Position numbers and translations under genes: made by a program. Under the pieces are notes generated by a model. The model was given only the letters and a program-made list of their open reading frames with translations. It was not told the origin of the DNA and searched no databases. A DNA stretch of 64,000 nucleotides from Hormiphora californensis. Taxonomy: Eukaryota > Ctenophora > Tentaculata > Cydippida > Pleurobrachiidae. The stretch covers positions 2,606,535 to 2,670,534 of the forward strand of contig CM035356.1 in the NCBI GenBank assembly GCA_020137815.1, given 5' to 3'. Every line of letters begins with the position of its first letter. The first letter of the stretch is position 1. This document shows positions 51,432-63,891 of this stretch, one piece after another.

Positions 51432-54400
51432 TTATCGTTTCGACTGACTAACTAGGGTTAGCAAATTCTCAAAGTCTTCTCCCCTCGGTATCCCTATCTG
51501 CTCCAACTGAAATCACAATGGGTTAGTTGCAATATTACAAGAGACCCCACAGTTCTATAAAAGTCTATATAGGGTCCTCCAGATTTATATACTATCCAAA
51601 AGATCCTTCTTCACTAACCCATTATGTCGCCTGACAGTCTGACACTGTGTCCGCACTTCGTTCATAAACAATTCAAACACTCACCTTTGTGCCCAGAGCA
51701 GTAACATCCAACTTTAGTTGAGTTCGGATCTTATCCTCGTCTGTATTAGCAGTTGATCCCTGTTGAGAGGCACCCTTCCGACCTCTCTTCAGCATTGCCA
51801 AACTGTCTTCTGTCTTGCGGAGGGAAACTAGGATCTCTGATATCGCCCCGTGGTACCTGGAGAGATTTGGCGAATGTAAGTATCGATCACTTTCAGCGAC
51901 ACAGGTTTCAAGTAAACAGAACTCGAAATACTATAACGTCATTCTGTTATAGTTTAACAGAATGAGGTTCAATGTTGATGGTCGATTTACCACGAGAGAA
52001 TGAGGTTCATGATAATCGTTAATTAGTTTTCAACAGAAAAACATTTAAACTAGAGTCTACACCGTACTAGACGTGTACTGACCTGACTACGACAGTGGTA
52101 GCTACTTTACTGCACCACTCTGCTTTGTACGGGTCAGGGAGACAGGAGTTATGTATCTCTGTTTCCAAACACTCTGTCAGCCCAGATACGTAACCAAGCG
52201 GCTCAGTTGGGGTCTGAAATGGGAATTAAATGTCATGGTGCTGCTCAGTGGCTAATGAGGCTATACTACAGCAGTATGTACTAGCCAACCAGATATTACA
52301 TGTAATAATGTAATGATGATTAGAATGTGATTGAAAGTGTGACTCTCATTAATTACTGGGATGGTTTCACTGCCAGGAATCACGCTACCCCTCCTAACAG
52401 TGTTATCACACACACCACCATGGTATTAGTTACAACTAGGTATTAGTAATATATCTCTGTGTGGAGGTGTGTGATTTGATTTCCTGATGTTCCTGATCCT
52501 TCTCATCTCTCTGGTCCAAACAACACTTGGTAATTTAGTTGTCTCATAAGACTGTCCTGTCCGCACTGGGCCGATGACTGACTGACATCGGCTCTGAATA
52601 CAAGTCTCCAGACAGACCCACAATTACACCCGACCAGACGCCGACGGAGTCATAGTAGTCCCTTCTACTACCGCACAGCTGCTACTCGATAGCATTGCTC
52701 CCGGACGACTCAGCGATCCAAACCAAACCAAACCAAACTGGGCCGAAGGCTCGGCGCAGCTGCGTGAGGCTGCGAGATGTTACAGTCAGTATCTGACAAT
52801 AATTTGCTTGTTATTTAAACCCGCCATATCAATCCTAACATGCACTCTCTCTAGGATCTGTTAACGATACCAACTCAACATCCCCTGCAGGGGGATCTCC
52901 AGTACAGTTTGTGATCTGGAATACCACTCACACCCCCAGCTGGGAAGGTGTCCTCCTCACCAACATCTCCCATGGCAACACCTCCCATCACCATGGCAAC
53001 ACATCTCGTCACCATGGTAACACCTCCCGTCATGACGTCACATATCACCTTGGTAACGTGTGTCGTTACGATGGCAGCCCTGACATGACAACAGCTCACT
53101 GTCTCTGTCGACACCTCGCCTTCCACGGAGCGTCCACAGTGGAGAACAAGAGGACTGACCGGGGTAGATTCTCCAACCTCCTTCCCACAGCAGTAACTTC
53201 AGTAACATGTGACCAAGGAGGGAGAGTTTTGGTAACCAAGGGAACAGCATGCAAGAGTAGCTACTTTTACACGTGGATAGGGTGCACGTGCAGTGAGGGG
53301 TGGTTTGTTACAGAGGGAGGGTGTGAGAGGTGTCCCCCTATGACATCATCACCACCTGACAGAACAAGGTGCATCTGTAGGCCTGGTAAGAAATACAGAA
53401 CTAGATTTTCGAATGAAAAACAGGGGGTAACACATTTTCCTTGCTTGAATCTCTCTCCCTCACCCTTGTAAAGGGAGGGCCCATAATTTCATTCCAACTT
53501 CATTTTCCCCTGGATGTGTATTGTATCTTGCAGGTACCCGGTGGTCAGCCTCTCTCAACACGTGCCAAGAATGTCCAGCTAATACCCGTGGAAATGGCAC
53601 CCATTGCATCCCCTGCCCACTCCACTCCTCCTCCCCTCCCTCCTCCCCCTCTTGCACGTGCAACCCAACCCACTATAGTGGAGACGGAGAGTGCCGGGAG
53701 TGCCCCCAGGGCAGTTACGGAGAGGGAGAGAGGTGTGTGGAGTGCAAGGGAGGAAGGGTGGATGGAAGGGGATGTGATTGTGATGACGAGGGGAGGTGGT
53801 GGAATGGGGCGGAGTGTAGGGACTGTGAGGAGGGTGTATGTCAATGTAAACCAGGCCACAACACTACATGTCAGCCATGTCCAAGGAACACCTACAGCCC
53901 CAGAGGATCACCATCGTGTACCCCCTGTCCCATCTACCACACCAGCTCTCCTGGATCATCGTCCTGTACCCCCTGCACTTTAGGGGAACACTGGAGTAAC
54001 ACCACCTGCCAACCCTGCCCGAAACACCAGTACGGGGATGGTAGGATATGTGGGGATTGCCCAACCGGGTTCACTGCCCACAGAGGGTTTTGTGTTGAGA
54101 AGGGGATGATGAGGGGTGATGGGGTGATGTGGGGTGTGTGGTTTGTACTGGTAGTGGTGGTGGGAGCTATTGGGTGGAGTGTTGTTAGAAGTGTAGTGTG
54201 TACCACAAGATCTTGCTACTGGTAGCGAACACTTGGACTATGAGGGTTTATAATATCTTGTAATGATGAGCTGGGGTTTGAGCGAGTGAAGCGAACACCT
54301 GGAATGCGAGTCAAGTGGACACAGAAAATGAACACTTTAACTGAGACAGTTGTTTAATACTTGTGACACATGAACAGTGAACATATATGCCTTGTTTTGG

Positions 54401-57400
54401 ATGACTGATGAGACGCTAATGGTGACATGCATATTAGATTTGTGAGAAATATCGTGAGACTGCTTGATTTATCCATGTATTTGATTTCCACTTTAAGCAC
54501 ATATCTGTTTAGTGTTTACCTCTCTGTTGGTTCGTCGGTAAAGACGTGGCACTGCCTGAGCCTGGTCGATAGCTTTACAGCACACCTCCGTCACGTGGCT
54601 AGTAACGTGATCAGCAAGGGTAGGTATACTCTCTGTGATCTCCCTGCAGGAGTCCTCTACAAGGTGGGGGTTATAACTGGGCAGGTGGGGGGACACTGTA
54701 CCCTCAACTAGTCCCGGTACCTGGGAGAGAGAGAGGTGAGTTTAAATGAGCTATTCATAATCAATGTCTCCACGCTACCACTACGCACAGAGCAAAGTAT
54801 GAATAATTCAGCACGTACCATGGTAACTAGGGTAGTGGTATCTAGGACAGCTCTGCACACATCAGATAACTGTAACTCCTCTGAACTCCCCGGTAACTCC
54901 CTCAACCATACTGCGTACCGTTTTAGTAACTGAAAAGGAGATGTCTTTATATACGAGATAATATGTCTTCTTCTATTAAATAGAAAGAGTGAAATGTCCC
55001 GAGAAAGACTGTGAAATGTTCCTTCCCACTCTAATTTCAATAGGTTCATATCAACTGGTTCATATCGTCTACTACTAACCTGTATAGTAAGTTTAAAGAA
55101 GCGATGTGTGAGAGGTTTTAGTAGCACATCTTCATCCCAGCACCTTCTAATACAGACAACTAGCATCTCAGATGTAGGAAGGAGGAATGAGCTGTTTGAG
55201 GGAGTCGGAGAGAAGGGAGTTAGTAGTTGGTGCTCCAGAGAACCAGCTATCTCTTGCAACCTGGGGGAGGTGATATTATGAGTTGGTGCTCCAGTGAACC
55301 AGCTATCTCTTGCAACCTGGGGGAGGTGATATATGTGTAGACTTCCTTCAGCTATCAGTATCTCTCAGTGACTGAAATTCTCTCAATTTACAACCAAGCA
55401 GTCACCTAAACTTTGTCCAGCTCTAACAAAAATCTACAATTGCTCCTCAGAGCTGACCATCAGGCAACACATCACAACAACCTACCTGATTTGAAAGTAT
55501 ATAGGAAGACTCCACTTGCTGAGGAATGTCTTGTAGGAGGAGTGCTGCCTCAGTGCTACAACCCTCTCTCTGTACCCTGCTAATCTCTCAAACTCACCCA
55601 GAAACCATATCGTGTCTTTATAGGCCTATAGCATGGAGAAGAGATGATTAGCTAACATTTAAATAAGGAATATCAACTAGATTCGAACAATATTGCCATG
55701 ATTTACACCCCTATTTGTATTGATCATACAGAGATAGAGTCTCCTACTATTACAATACCTGTTGGAAATGGCGGGGGTTTCCAGCAGCAAATATACTGGG
55801 AATATTGACACATATCTTACTAACAATAACTGGGAACACAGCATTACCCATAAACTCAAACGATCTAGGGGAGGAAGGAGGTTAGACATCGCTAAACAAA
55901 ATCAGAGTTATCGAGTTTTACAATAATCACCTTAATTCGTTGTCTTTTCTTGGCGTTGTCAGGGATAGGACAAGAGAGGTAGCGGGTGGTAGACTATCCA
56001 GTACACTCTGATATACACCTCTTAGTCCCAGCTCACTTAGTGCTGCCTTGTTTACCAGCTGTAACAGTGTTGGGAATGTGGTTCAGACTGGGTCCACGAC
56101 TAAGGGGGATTGGTTCAAGGGCTCCCTCATATCAGTTGGGTATGTGGTTCAGACTGGGTTCAAGTCTCATGACTAAAAAAGGGGGGCTGGAAAGTGGAAG
56201 GGGCCAGTGCAGCCGGAGGGGGCTTGGCCCCCCGAGTTGGGCAGCGTTCGGAAATGCACTGCGTGTTAGGGCACAGGGTGCGCGGCGTATTCACATCATG
56301 CGGGTGTTCTCGCGCGCTACGTCCTAGGTTTACACCCACAATACACCACCACCACCATCGTGTTGTATTCGATGGGGCGGTGTGTGTGTAATTATTGGTG
56401 TACACAATATGCAGATCATGTAGTCATCATGTACAATACACGTACCCTGTCAATAAGGGGAGATATGACGGACTCTGCGTAGAGTTTCTCACTTTTATCT
56501 ATCCTATCTAGAGTAGTAAAGATCCTCAGACATTGTGCAACTGAAGCCTTGTCACCTGACTCTAGACCACTTTTAAAGGCTGTATACAGACCGCCTTCCA
56601 GATACTGGTCTATCTTTTTTATCCTCTGGAAAATGGTTACTTGTTTAGAAATTGGATTTTACAAGAGGAGTGGGGATGGGGAGAGGTTGTAATCTAAGGC
56701 AGGGGGGGGGGGGGGGCAATATCCTTATTACACTTACAGGAAACATTTCTTGTACGAATGGTAACTCCTCATATTTAGAAATATAGAAATTCAACTGGCT
56801 ATACTCGCTAGCTACACGCTCAAACAAATTCCTGAGGGGGGTTAAAAAAGTTTTTCAGTGATTATTTTAGTCTTGACACAAGTAATTGGAAGGGGGTTGG
56901 GAGTTGTTAGGTTCTAACCCTCCCTTTACACAGTCTAGCCAGGCGAGTTGGGAGGGGGTTAACTTGTAAGCACGGACTTACTCCTTTGCCTCTGTGTTTT
57001 GAGAGATCAAGTTTTCAATCTTTATTATCAGCTTGTTGATATTTAGTAGACTGTATAGCACCTCCTGAGAGAGAGGTAATGGTGATTGGGTAAACTTTAA
57101 AAGAACTTATTGTGCTGGTGGTTGGCTATTGAAGTTTAAATGTTCTGACCCTTTTTTACAAGAGGCAGGGTTGAACAAGACATGGTTACGAGATGTTGAT
57201 ACCTGTTATGTTCTAACCTTACTTTTCATTTGTTAGACAGGGTTACTAAAATTACCTGTTTGTTTCGGATCTCAGATCGCAAGACAAGTTTCTCTGAAAT
57301 TTGTTCGATCTCTGACTGAATGGAGGATCTAATTATCTCAATATCCGCTTGTATACCTAAGAGACAAGCTGTGTTACAAACTGTGTTATCAATACAAGGC

Positions 57401-59977
57401 CCTATTCTAGATAAAACATGACGTCAAGTTTTCTTAGAAGAGCACAACAAAAAGTGCCATAATCTAAATTAAACTGTTGGTGACTCAGATAATCACTGAC
57501 TCGTTAGAGGTGCCCTAATCTAAATTAAACTACACTAGTATGACTCAGATAATCACTGACTTGTTGTACTAATAAATAAATAATCACTGACTTGTAAGGG
57601 GTGCCTCTAGTTTTAGTATCGTCTGATCCACTCCCACTAAGTTTGTAGAAAGGTTCACAAAATCAGCATAATCCCTGGGCGAGAGAGAGGGAGGAGTGGG
57701 GGTCAGGGAGATAACCATTGGGTTTAGAAATACATCCCAAAGGGTGGAAGATCTGGGGGAAGACCGGGGGGGTCGTCATGTTAATTTTGTTAATGTTTTG
57801 TTAACTAACAAACGACCCTTGGTGAAACATTAACAAAATTAACAAAATTAACAAAATTAACAAAAATCGCGTTTTAGATGTTTTTAGTCGGTTTATAGCT
57901 GTTTTATGTGTTTTTAGGTGTGTTTAGGTGTTTCTATCATAAACTCACTATCTCCCATGGCAGATATTTCATAGCTAGAATAATTGTTTGGATTTCATCA
58001 AAGGTTTTGAGGTAAGAAAAGGGTCATTATAACAAAGGAGGGGTATACGAGTAAAGAACACCAGTTTAATGTATAAATAGTGCGGTAATATGACGAAAAT
58101 TTTTCGGCATAATCGTTCTAAAGCTAATTCCACTTCTAGGATACTCTATAGGGTCCCTAGAAACAACCCCTGAAATTGTCGCAAGATCGGCGATAAAGAA
58201 ATTGTATTAATTGGGCCTGATTGGTTACAGGGTGCTTTCAGCCTGAAGCCAAAACCATAAATACCCTTAAAATAGGAGTAGAGAAAAAACCGAGGGCACT
58301 AAAGTGATCAGCGTCCTCGCATTAGTGGGGGTAGGTGCTGGAATTAAGTCTCTACCTCATCTGGTTAATCAGATAATTGGATAATCAGCTCTGCGCATAG
58401 CCGTTTTTGGCCATATGGCTATAGCTATGTTAGGAAAGGAGTAGAGACAAAACCGAGGGCACTAAAATGGTCAGCGTCCTCGCATTAGTGGGGGTAGGTG
58501 CTGGAATTAAGTCTCTATCTCATTTGGTTAATTAGTTAATTGGATAATTAGATCTGCACATAGCCGTTTTCGGCCATATGGCTGTAGCCACTTAGGAATG
58601 GTTTAGAGACATTTCACTGGTGCCATCTTGTAGACAATGGCCAATTATGGGGGGTCGACGTCGGACTTTTAAGCTCTATCTCCAACTGTTTAGCCGTTAT
58701 TTGGCTTTAAAGGTGCTCAAAATGAGCAAAAAACGGTAAAAAGCCCAATTTTGAGCAAACCAAATAACGGCTAAACGGTTGGAGATAGAGCATAAAAGTC
58801 CGACGTCGACCACCCACAACTTGGCCATTGTCTACAAGATGGCACCCATGAAATGTCTCTAAACCATTCCTAAGTGGCTATAGCCATATGGCCGAAAACG
58901 GCTATGTGCAGATCTAATTATCCAATTAACTAATTAACCAGATGAGATAGAGACTTAATTCCAGCACCTACCCCCACTAATGCGAGGACGCTGATCACTT
59001 TAGTGCCCTCGGTTTTGTCTATACTCCTATTTTAAGGGTACTTATGGTTTTGGCTTAGCACCCTGTAACCAATTAGGCCCAATTAAGGCAAGTTCTTCAT
59101 CGCCGATCTTGCGACAACTTCAGGGGTTGATTCTAGGGACCCTATAGAGTACCCTAGAAGTGGAATTAGCTTTAGAACGATTATGCCGAAAAATTTTCGT
59201 CATATTACCGCACTAGTGGCGGGTCAAAAAAATTCAAAAAAAATTCACAAAAAAAATTCAAAAAAATTTTTGGGGAAAAAATCCTGCCACTAAATCAGGG
59301 TGCCACTAAATCGGGGGCCATTAAATCGGGGTTCGACTGTATATCAGTGTTGATTGGATGGGTAGTACGTATAATATTGTCAAAAATAACGCAAATGATC
59401 TATTAAAACGGGATTAAAAGCTTCAAAAAGACTTAAAAAAGCTTCTTTTTTTTGTTAATAATGTTAATAATGTTAATAATGTTAATAATGTTAATAATGT
59501 TAATGTTAACATTTTAAAAATTTTCATGAAACATTAACATTAACATGACGACCCCCCCGGAAGACCCCGGTTACCTATTCATTATAAGATCTGGGGAAAG
59601 ACCACTTTTACCTATTTATAAGCTCTACAAGAGAGTTTTGGATGGTACTTGAGTACTTCTCCAGATCCTTCTTCAAACTTTCAAGAGTGAAGCTCTTCCT
59701 GTTCAGTGCTAGGAATGTGTCAACATTGAAACTGTCATCGAAGAACTCCTGAAAATATGGATTTGAAAATGAGGCGACACAAATCATCATGGGCTTGAAG
59801 ATTATTTGAAGAAAGGTTGAATGAGGTTTGAAGGGTATTTGACAAGAACAGAGCTACAAATTGAACTTGTCAAGTCTCAATTAGAATGAGTATTAAATTT
59901 GAAAATACCTCTGGTCTAAAACAGACAGGACGCTCTCGTTTCAAGGAGGATAATATTATTTGGGTGGTGTCAGTCAT
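51432..59977 (-). CDS. COG2: conserved oligomeric Golgi complex subunit 2
   Basis: Sixteen exons all fit by phase: 59977-59909, 59748-59612, 57674-57592, 57356-57256, 57064-56982, 56831-56738, 56625-56446, 56058-55931, 55864-55759, 55625-55486, 55260-55080, 54929-54819, 54720-54520, 52213-52083, 51856-51685 and 51506-51432. They give 663 residues (human COG2 is 738). Signatures are VCFRPEEFFDDSFNVDTF, DYADFVNLSTNLVGVD, ERVASEYSQLNFY, FEFMGNAVFPVIV, WSLPIYFQIRLQEIAGSLE, RRCWDEDVLLKPL, VPRLYRRTNRE and DEDKIRTQLKLDV. COG2 is a lobe A subunit of the COG tether, which captures retrograde vesicles at the Golgi. Intron 2 holds nested transposons; intron 13 holds an antisense gene. Confidence 0.93.
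52855..54225 (+). CDS. cysteine-rich receptor-like membrane protein, 5' exon missing
   Basis: Two exons, 52855-53385 and 53534-54225, join in phase (a Gly codon spans the junction). The ectodomain starts with an Asn-rich region and a His-rich tandem repeat (HGNTSHHHGNTS), then has many C-x2-C pairs in ephrin-receptor-like/GCC2-GCC3 repeats (CPANTRGNGTHCIPCP, CQPCPRNTYSPRGSPSCTPC, CQPCPKHQYGDGRICGDCP). One membrane helix follows (VWFVLVVVVGAIGWSVV), with a short tail. A signal-peptide exon must lie upstream; the sequence at 52360-52423 (MVSLPGITLPLLTVLS) is a candidate but its phase does not fit. The gene lies within COG2 intron 13 on the opposite strand. Role unknown; the repeats suggest extracellular binding. 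Confidence 0.65.
55225..55335 (-). repeat. 56-bp tandem duplication across a COG2 splice acceptor
   Basis: Units 55225-55280 and 55281-55335 are almost identical. Each contains a CTCCCCCAG acceptor followed by GTTGCAAGAGATAGCTGG, the start of COG2 exon 11. Confidence 0.9.
57766..59558. mobile_element. poly-G-ended DNA element with nested foldback
   Basis: The ends GGGGGGGTCGTCATGTTAAT and inverse are followed inside by GTTAAT/TTAACAAAA arrays. The flanks carry GGAAGACC on both sides, a good 8-bp target duplication. A second transposon occupies 58078-59215. It lies in COG2 intron 2 and is related to 21747-24166. Confidence 0.8.
58078..59215. mobile_element. foldback element related to the 9.0-12.5 kb palindrome
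   Basis: The termini TAGTGCGGTAATATGACG and inverse enclose arms of about 530 bases. The left arm has two copies of the subrepeat with ATTAGTGGGGGTAGGTGCTG, the same as in the 3.5-kb palindrome; the right arm has only one. The central small palindrome (about 58700-58790) also matches the extra hairpin at 11388-11460. Confidence 0.85.
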
Positions 59978-60293
59978 CTTGGTCACATTTTACACGGCAT
60001 GGGGAATAACTGGCTTAGAAAAGATGTGGTTTTTAATTCAATACAAATCTGTAGGTAGAAGAGGGACGAGAAACACCAACGGTTAGTTATTGAAACTTTA
60101 TGCGAAAATGAAAATTAGCAAATCATACTACACAGAAAAATGTACAAAGAAATAGAGTAACGCTATTATAAACCGGGATTTAACTTTCTTGACCTATCAG
60201 TCATGTGATAAGAAGTGAACAATAATTAGCAGACACACGCACTGATTTTCTAATCAGAACATCACAACTCCCCATGAGTAAAACAATCATATA
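59978..60293. other. COG2 5' flank
   Basis: Likely holds the COG2 promoter. No motif stands out. The plus-strand open frame 59886-60086 is antisense to COG2 exon 1. Confidence 0.4.
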
Positions 60294-61859
60294 CAGGGTG
60301 TCCCATATATTCTCCGGGTCGGTTGGCGAGCTGTCACGCAAAAACGGTGATAGTTGTGTGAAAACAAACTGCGGGAGTGTGCTGGATTAATTCCTTCCTA
60401 ACTGATGGCTTTGTTTTAAAATTAAATTTCAAAAGTTCATTTTTCATGAATGAACATTGTTGCCGTTCATTCATGAATTCTGAAATATTGTTTACCTTGA
60501 GTAAGTAACTTTTCTTTGGCTCGCAATTATCTTTCCATTGAGCACCATAAAACTCAAATTGAAGCACCAGGTCACATGACAGTTGAGAAAATGAACATGC
60601 ATGATTTTGGCTCTTTTTGCGACTTTCAATCGGCTGTATCACCGCTACCTTACCTTCAATCTTTTTGAAACTTTGGGTGAACATTGGATAAGCAAAGATC
60701 TTTGCTCACAAGAAAAATCAAGGTCAAAACTCAAAGTTCATTTTTAAGTTTTGGTAGTTCATTCCACTCATTCAGGAACCAACAACCCTAAAGTGATGGA
60801 AAAGTGTTGGATTTTGTTTGGCCAATGTCCTGCAATGACAGAGAGGTGTAGTAACGTGTTTCCGGGCTAGTTAGTGGGTGTCCATGTGATCTTGGTGATA
60901 CCTGACACCTTCACTGAGCAATAATCAAGGGATTTTCACGAATTTAAGCATGTGATTTGGGTTTTCTGCGATTGGTATCGTGCAGCAATGTTAAGAGATC
61001 TCATAGCCCTCGAAAATGATGGTTAGTTCAATGAAATGAGTTGATTTATGATCGAAAATGGTCGTTGAGTTCAATTTGGCATCGGTTTTAATCTTATTGA
61101 TCATAAACCAACTCAATTTATTGAACTTATCATCATTTTTGAGGTGCTATGTGATCTCTCAAGATTGCTGCACGATACCAATCGCAGTAGACCCGAATCA
61201 CATGCTTGAATTCGAGAAAATCCCTTGATTATTGCTCAGTGAAGGTGTCAGGTATCACCAAGATCACATGGACACCCACTAACTAGCCCGGAAACACGTA
61301 ACTACACCTCTCTGTCATTGCAGGACATTGGCCAAACAAAATCCAACACTTTTCCATCACTTTAGGGTTGTTGGTTCCTGAATGAGTGGAATGAACTACC
61401 AAAACTTAAAAATGAACTTTGAGTTTTGACCTTGATTTTTCTTGTGAGCAAAGATCTTTGCTTATCCAATGTTCACCCAAAGTTTCAAAAAGATTGAAGG
61501 TAAGGTAGCGGTGATACCGCCGATTGAAAGTCGCAAAAAGAGCCAAAATCATGCCTGTTCATTTTCTCAACTGTCATGTGACCTGGTGCTTCAATTTGAG
61601 TTTTATGGTGCTCAATGGAAAGATAATTGCGAGCCAAAGAAAAGTTACTTACTCAAGGTAAACAATATTTCAGAATTCATGAATGAACGGCAGAAATGTT
61701 CATTCATGAAAAATGAACTTTTGAAATTTAATTTTAAAACAAAGCCATCAGTTAGGAAGGAATTAATCCAGCACACTCCCGCAGTTTGTTTTCACACAAC
61801 TATCACCGTTTTTGCGTGACAGCTCGCCAACCGACCCGGAGAATATATGGGACACCCTG
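60294..61859. mobile_element. foldback element, TA-bounded, mariner-like ends
   Basis: The tips read CAGGGTGTCCCATATATTCT and inverse, each next to TA (60292-60293 and 61860-61861). The arms of about 740 bases pair over their whole length. Two 116-residue mirror-image frames are artefacts of the arms. Confidence 0.85.
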
Positions 61860-61861
61860 TA

Positions 61862-63269
61862 CAAGGTGGCCCATAAATTATGAGGCCGGGGGACGAGCTG
61901 TACCTCCGAAACGGTGACAGTTGTGCAAAAACAAACTACGGGAACATGCTGGAACAATTCCTTGGTAACTTTTTGCAAATTTTGAGTTTTTTATTCAAAA
62001 GTTCATTTTTCATTCATGAACTTTTCACGCGTTCATTAATGAACAGAGGACTCTAATTTACCGAGAGTAAGCCATTTTGTTTGGGTTGAATTTATCTTTC
62101 CAATGAGCACAATGTAAATCAAATTAAAGCACCAGGTCACATGGCAGTTGAGAAAATGCACATGCATGAATTTGGCTCTTCCTGCAACTTTCAATCAGCT
62201 GTATCACGACAACCTTTTGTTTAATCTTTTTTAAATTTTCAGTGAACATTGGTTAAACAAAGATCTTTGCTCACAAGAAAAATTAACGTCAAATTTCAAA
62301 GTTCATTTTTCAATTTGTGGTGTTCATTTAAGTCATTCATGAACAGATATTCTGAAAACCATAAAAATGTTTGGATTATGTTTGGAAAATGTCACCCAAT
62401 CACAGACAAGTGTTGTAACCAAAGCTAGCTGGTGAGTGACACATGTGATCTTGATGTCACCTGACACGCTCCCTCAGTATGCTTCAATGACGATCCTTGT
62501 TTTCAAGCATCCGAGGTGATTCGATCGTGATTGGCTCATGTAACCAAGGTGAGACGCTATGACTTGACCCTCCCCTACTGGTAACGAGCCTGGTTCTTTT
62601 CGTCACATCTCTTTAATGAGATGATACGATCACTTATTACTCACTCGGTGTCAGATGACATTAACACTCAGCAGATCACATGTGTCACTCACCAGCTAGC
62701 TTTGGTACATGTTACAACACTTGTCTGTGATTGGGTGACATTTGCCAAACATAATCCGTACATTTTTTATGGTTTTCAGAATATCTGTTCATGAATGACT
62801 TAAATGAACACCACAAATTGAAAAATGAACTTTGAAATTTGGCGTTAATTTTTCTTGTGAGCAAAGATCTTTGTTTAACCAATGTTCACTGAAAATTTAA
62901 AAAAGATTAAACAAAAGGTTGTCGTGATACAGCTGATTGAAAGTTGCAGGAAGAGCCAAATTCATGCATGTGCATTTTCTCAACTGCCATGTGACCTGGT
63001 GCTTTAATTTGATTTTCATTGTGCTCATTGGAAAGATAAATTCAACCCAAACAAAATGGCTTACTCTCGGTAAATTAGAGTCCTCAGTTCATTAATGAAC
63101 GCGTGAAAAGTTCATGAATGAAAAATGAACTTTTGAATAAAAAACTCAAAATTCGCAAAAAGTTACCAAGGAATTGTTCCAGCATGTTCCCGTAGTTTGT
63201 TTTTGCACAACTATCACCGTTTCGGAGGTACAGCTCGTCCCCCGGCCTCATAATTTATGGGCCACCTTG
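61862..63269. mobile_element. foldback element abutting the previous one
   Basis: The tips read CAAGGTGGCCCATAAATTAT and inverse, with TA at 61860-61861 and 63270-63271. The arms are diverged relatives of those in the neighbouring element (shared CACCAGGTCACATG and GAGAAAATG blocks). It appears inserted at the TA of its neighbour. Confidence 0.85.
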
Positions 63270-63411
63270 TAATACCGTACGGCTACCCAGTACCCACAAT
63301 CACTATACCCCCTATACCCTTGTGTGAAGTATGTCAGATCATGTTTTACAACCTAAAACTCGCCCCTTTATCACCCTAATCCTCTAGTGCCCCTAACCCT
63401 GCCTCTACCCC

Positions 63412-63891
63412 TCAGCAGTTAGTCCGATAATCTCTAAACGTTTCTAGCTCAACATGCTCTCCTGTTATCAGTGGTGTGTGCTCTGTCGTCCTTCCTCCAC
63501 GTCTCAAATTGTAGTAACTCACACCCAGCTGAAAGTTGTGTCAAATCACTGACAGATTCACTAACAAAAGTATTAATTGTTGCAAAGTCTGAACTAGATA
63601 ATCGCTAACAGTAAACAATATCTTTCTCACCTGTGTGCGAATGTCTGTCCGAACATCTCCAAAGTCAAACAAGTGAGATAAGCTGGTGAGAAACTGTGGC
63701 GGCGGCAACTCGTGATCTAAACGGAGTGTGAACATTAAATTACGATCAAAGTAAGAGTTTGGTTCACCCCGCGCTGGCCAAGCGCTGTATAAGGTTGTGC
63801 CGTCGGAACTAATGCCATCCCAAACCATGTTGTCTAGCTGTACAACCACGCTGCTCTCTCGTGCGACTCTTGATTGAAGAACAACCATCAA
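63412..63891 (-). CDS. small two-exon gene, unknown function
   Basis: Exons 63891-63631 and 63528-63412 join in phase 0 at ACACAG/GTGAGA and TTTCAG, giving 125 residues. The protein begins MMVVLQSRVARESSVVVQL, contains TTLYSAWPARGEPNSYFD, then LDHELPPPQFLTSLSHLF, and ends FRDYRTNC. There is no signal peptide or membrane helix, and I do not recognise the family. The acceptor, donor and phase are all consistent and codon use looks real. A purine-rich 5' flank reaches the window end, so an upstream untranslated exon is possible. Confidence 0.6.

Noticed and set aside
52360-52423. Signal-peptide exon for the nested receptor in COG2
   Set aside because: The donor GTATTA leaves a phase that gives a stop in the next exon.
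59886-60086. 66-residue plus-strand frame with a membrane-like helix
   Set aside because: It is antisense to the first COG2 exon, whose frame, splice site and homology are convincing.
60334-61819. Two 116-residue mirror frames starting MFTQSFKKIEG
   Set aside because: They are the two arms of a foldback element; conservation is explained by the inverted repeat.
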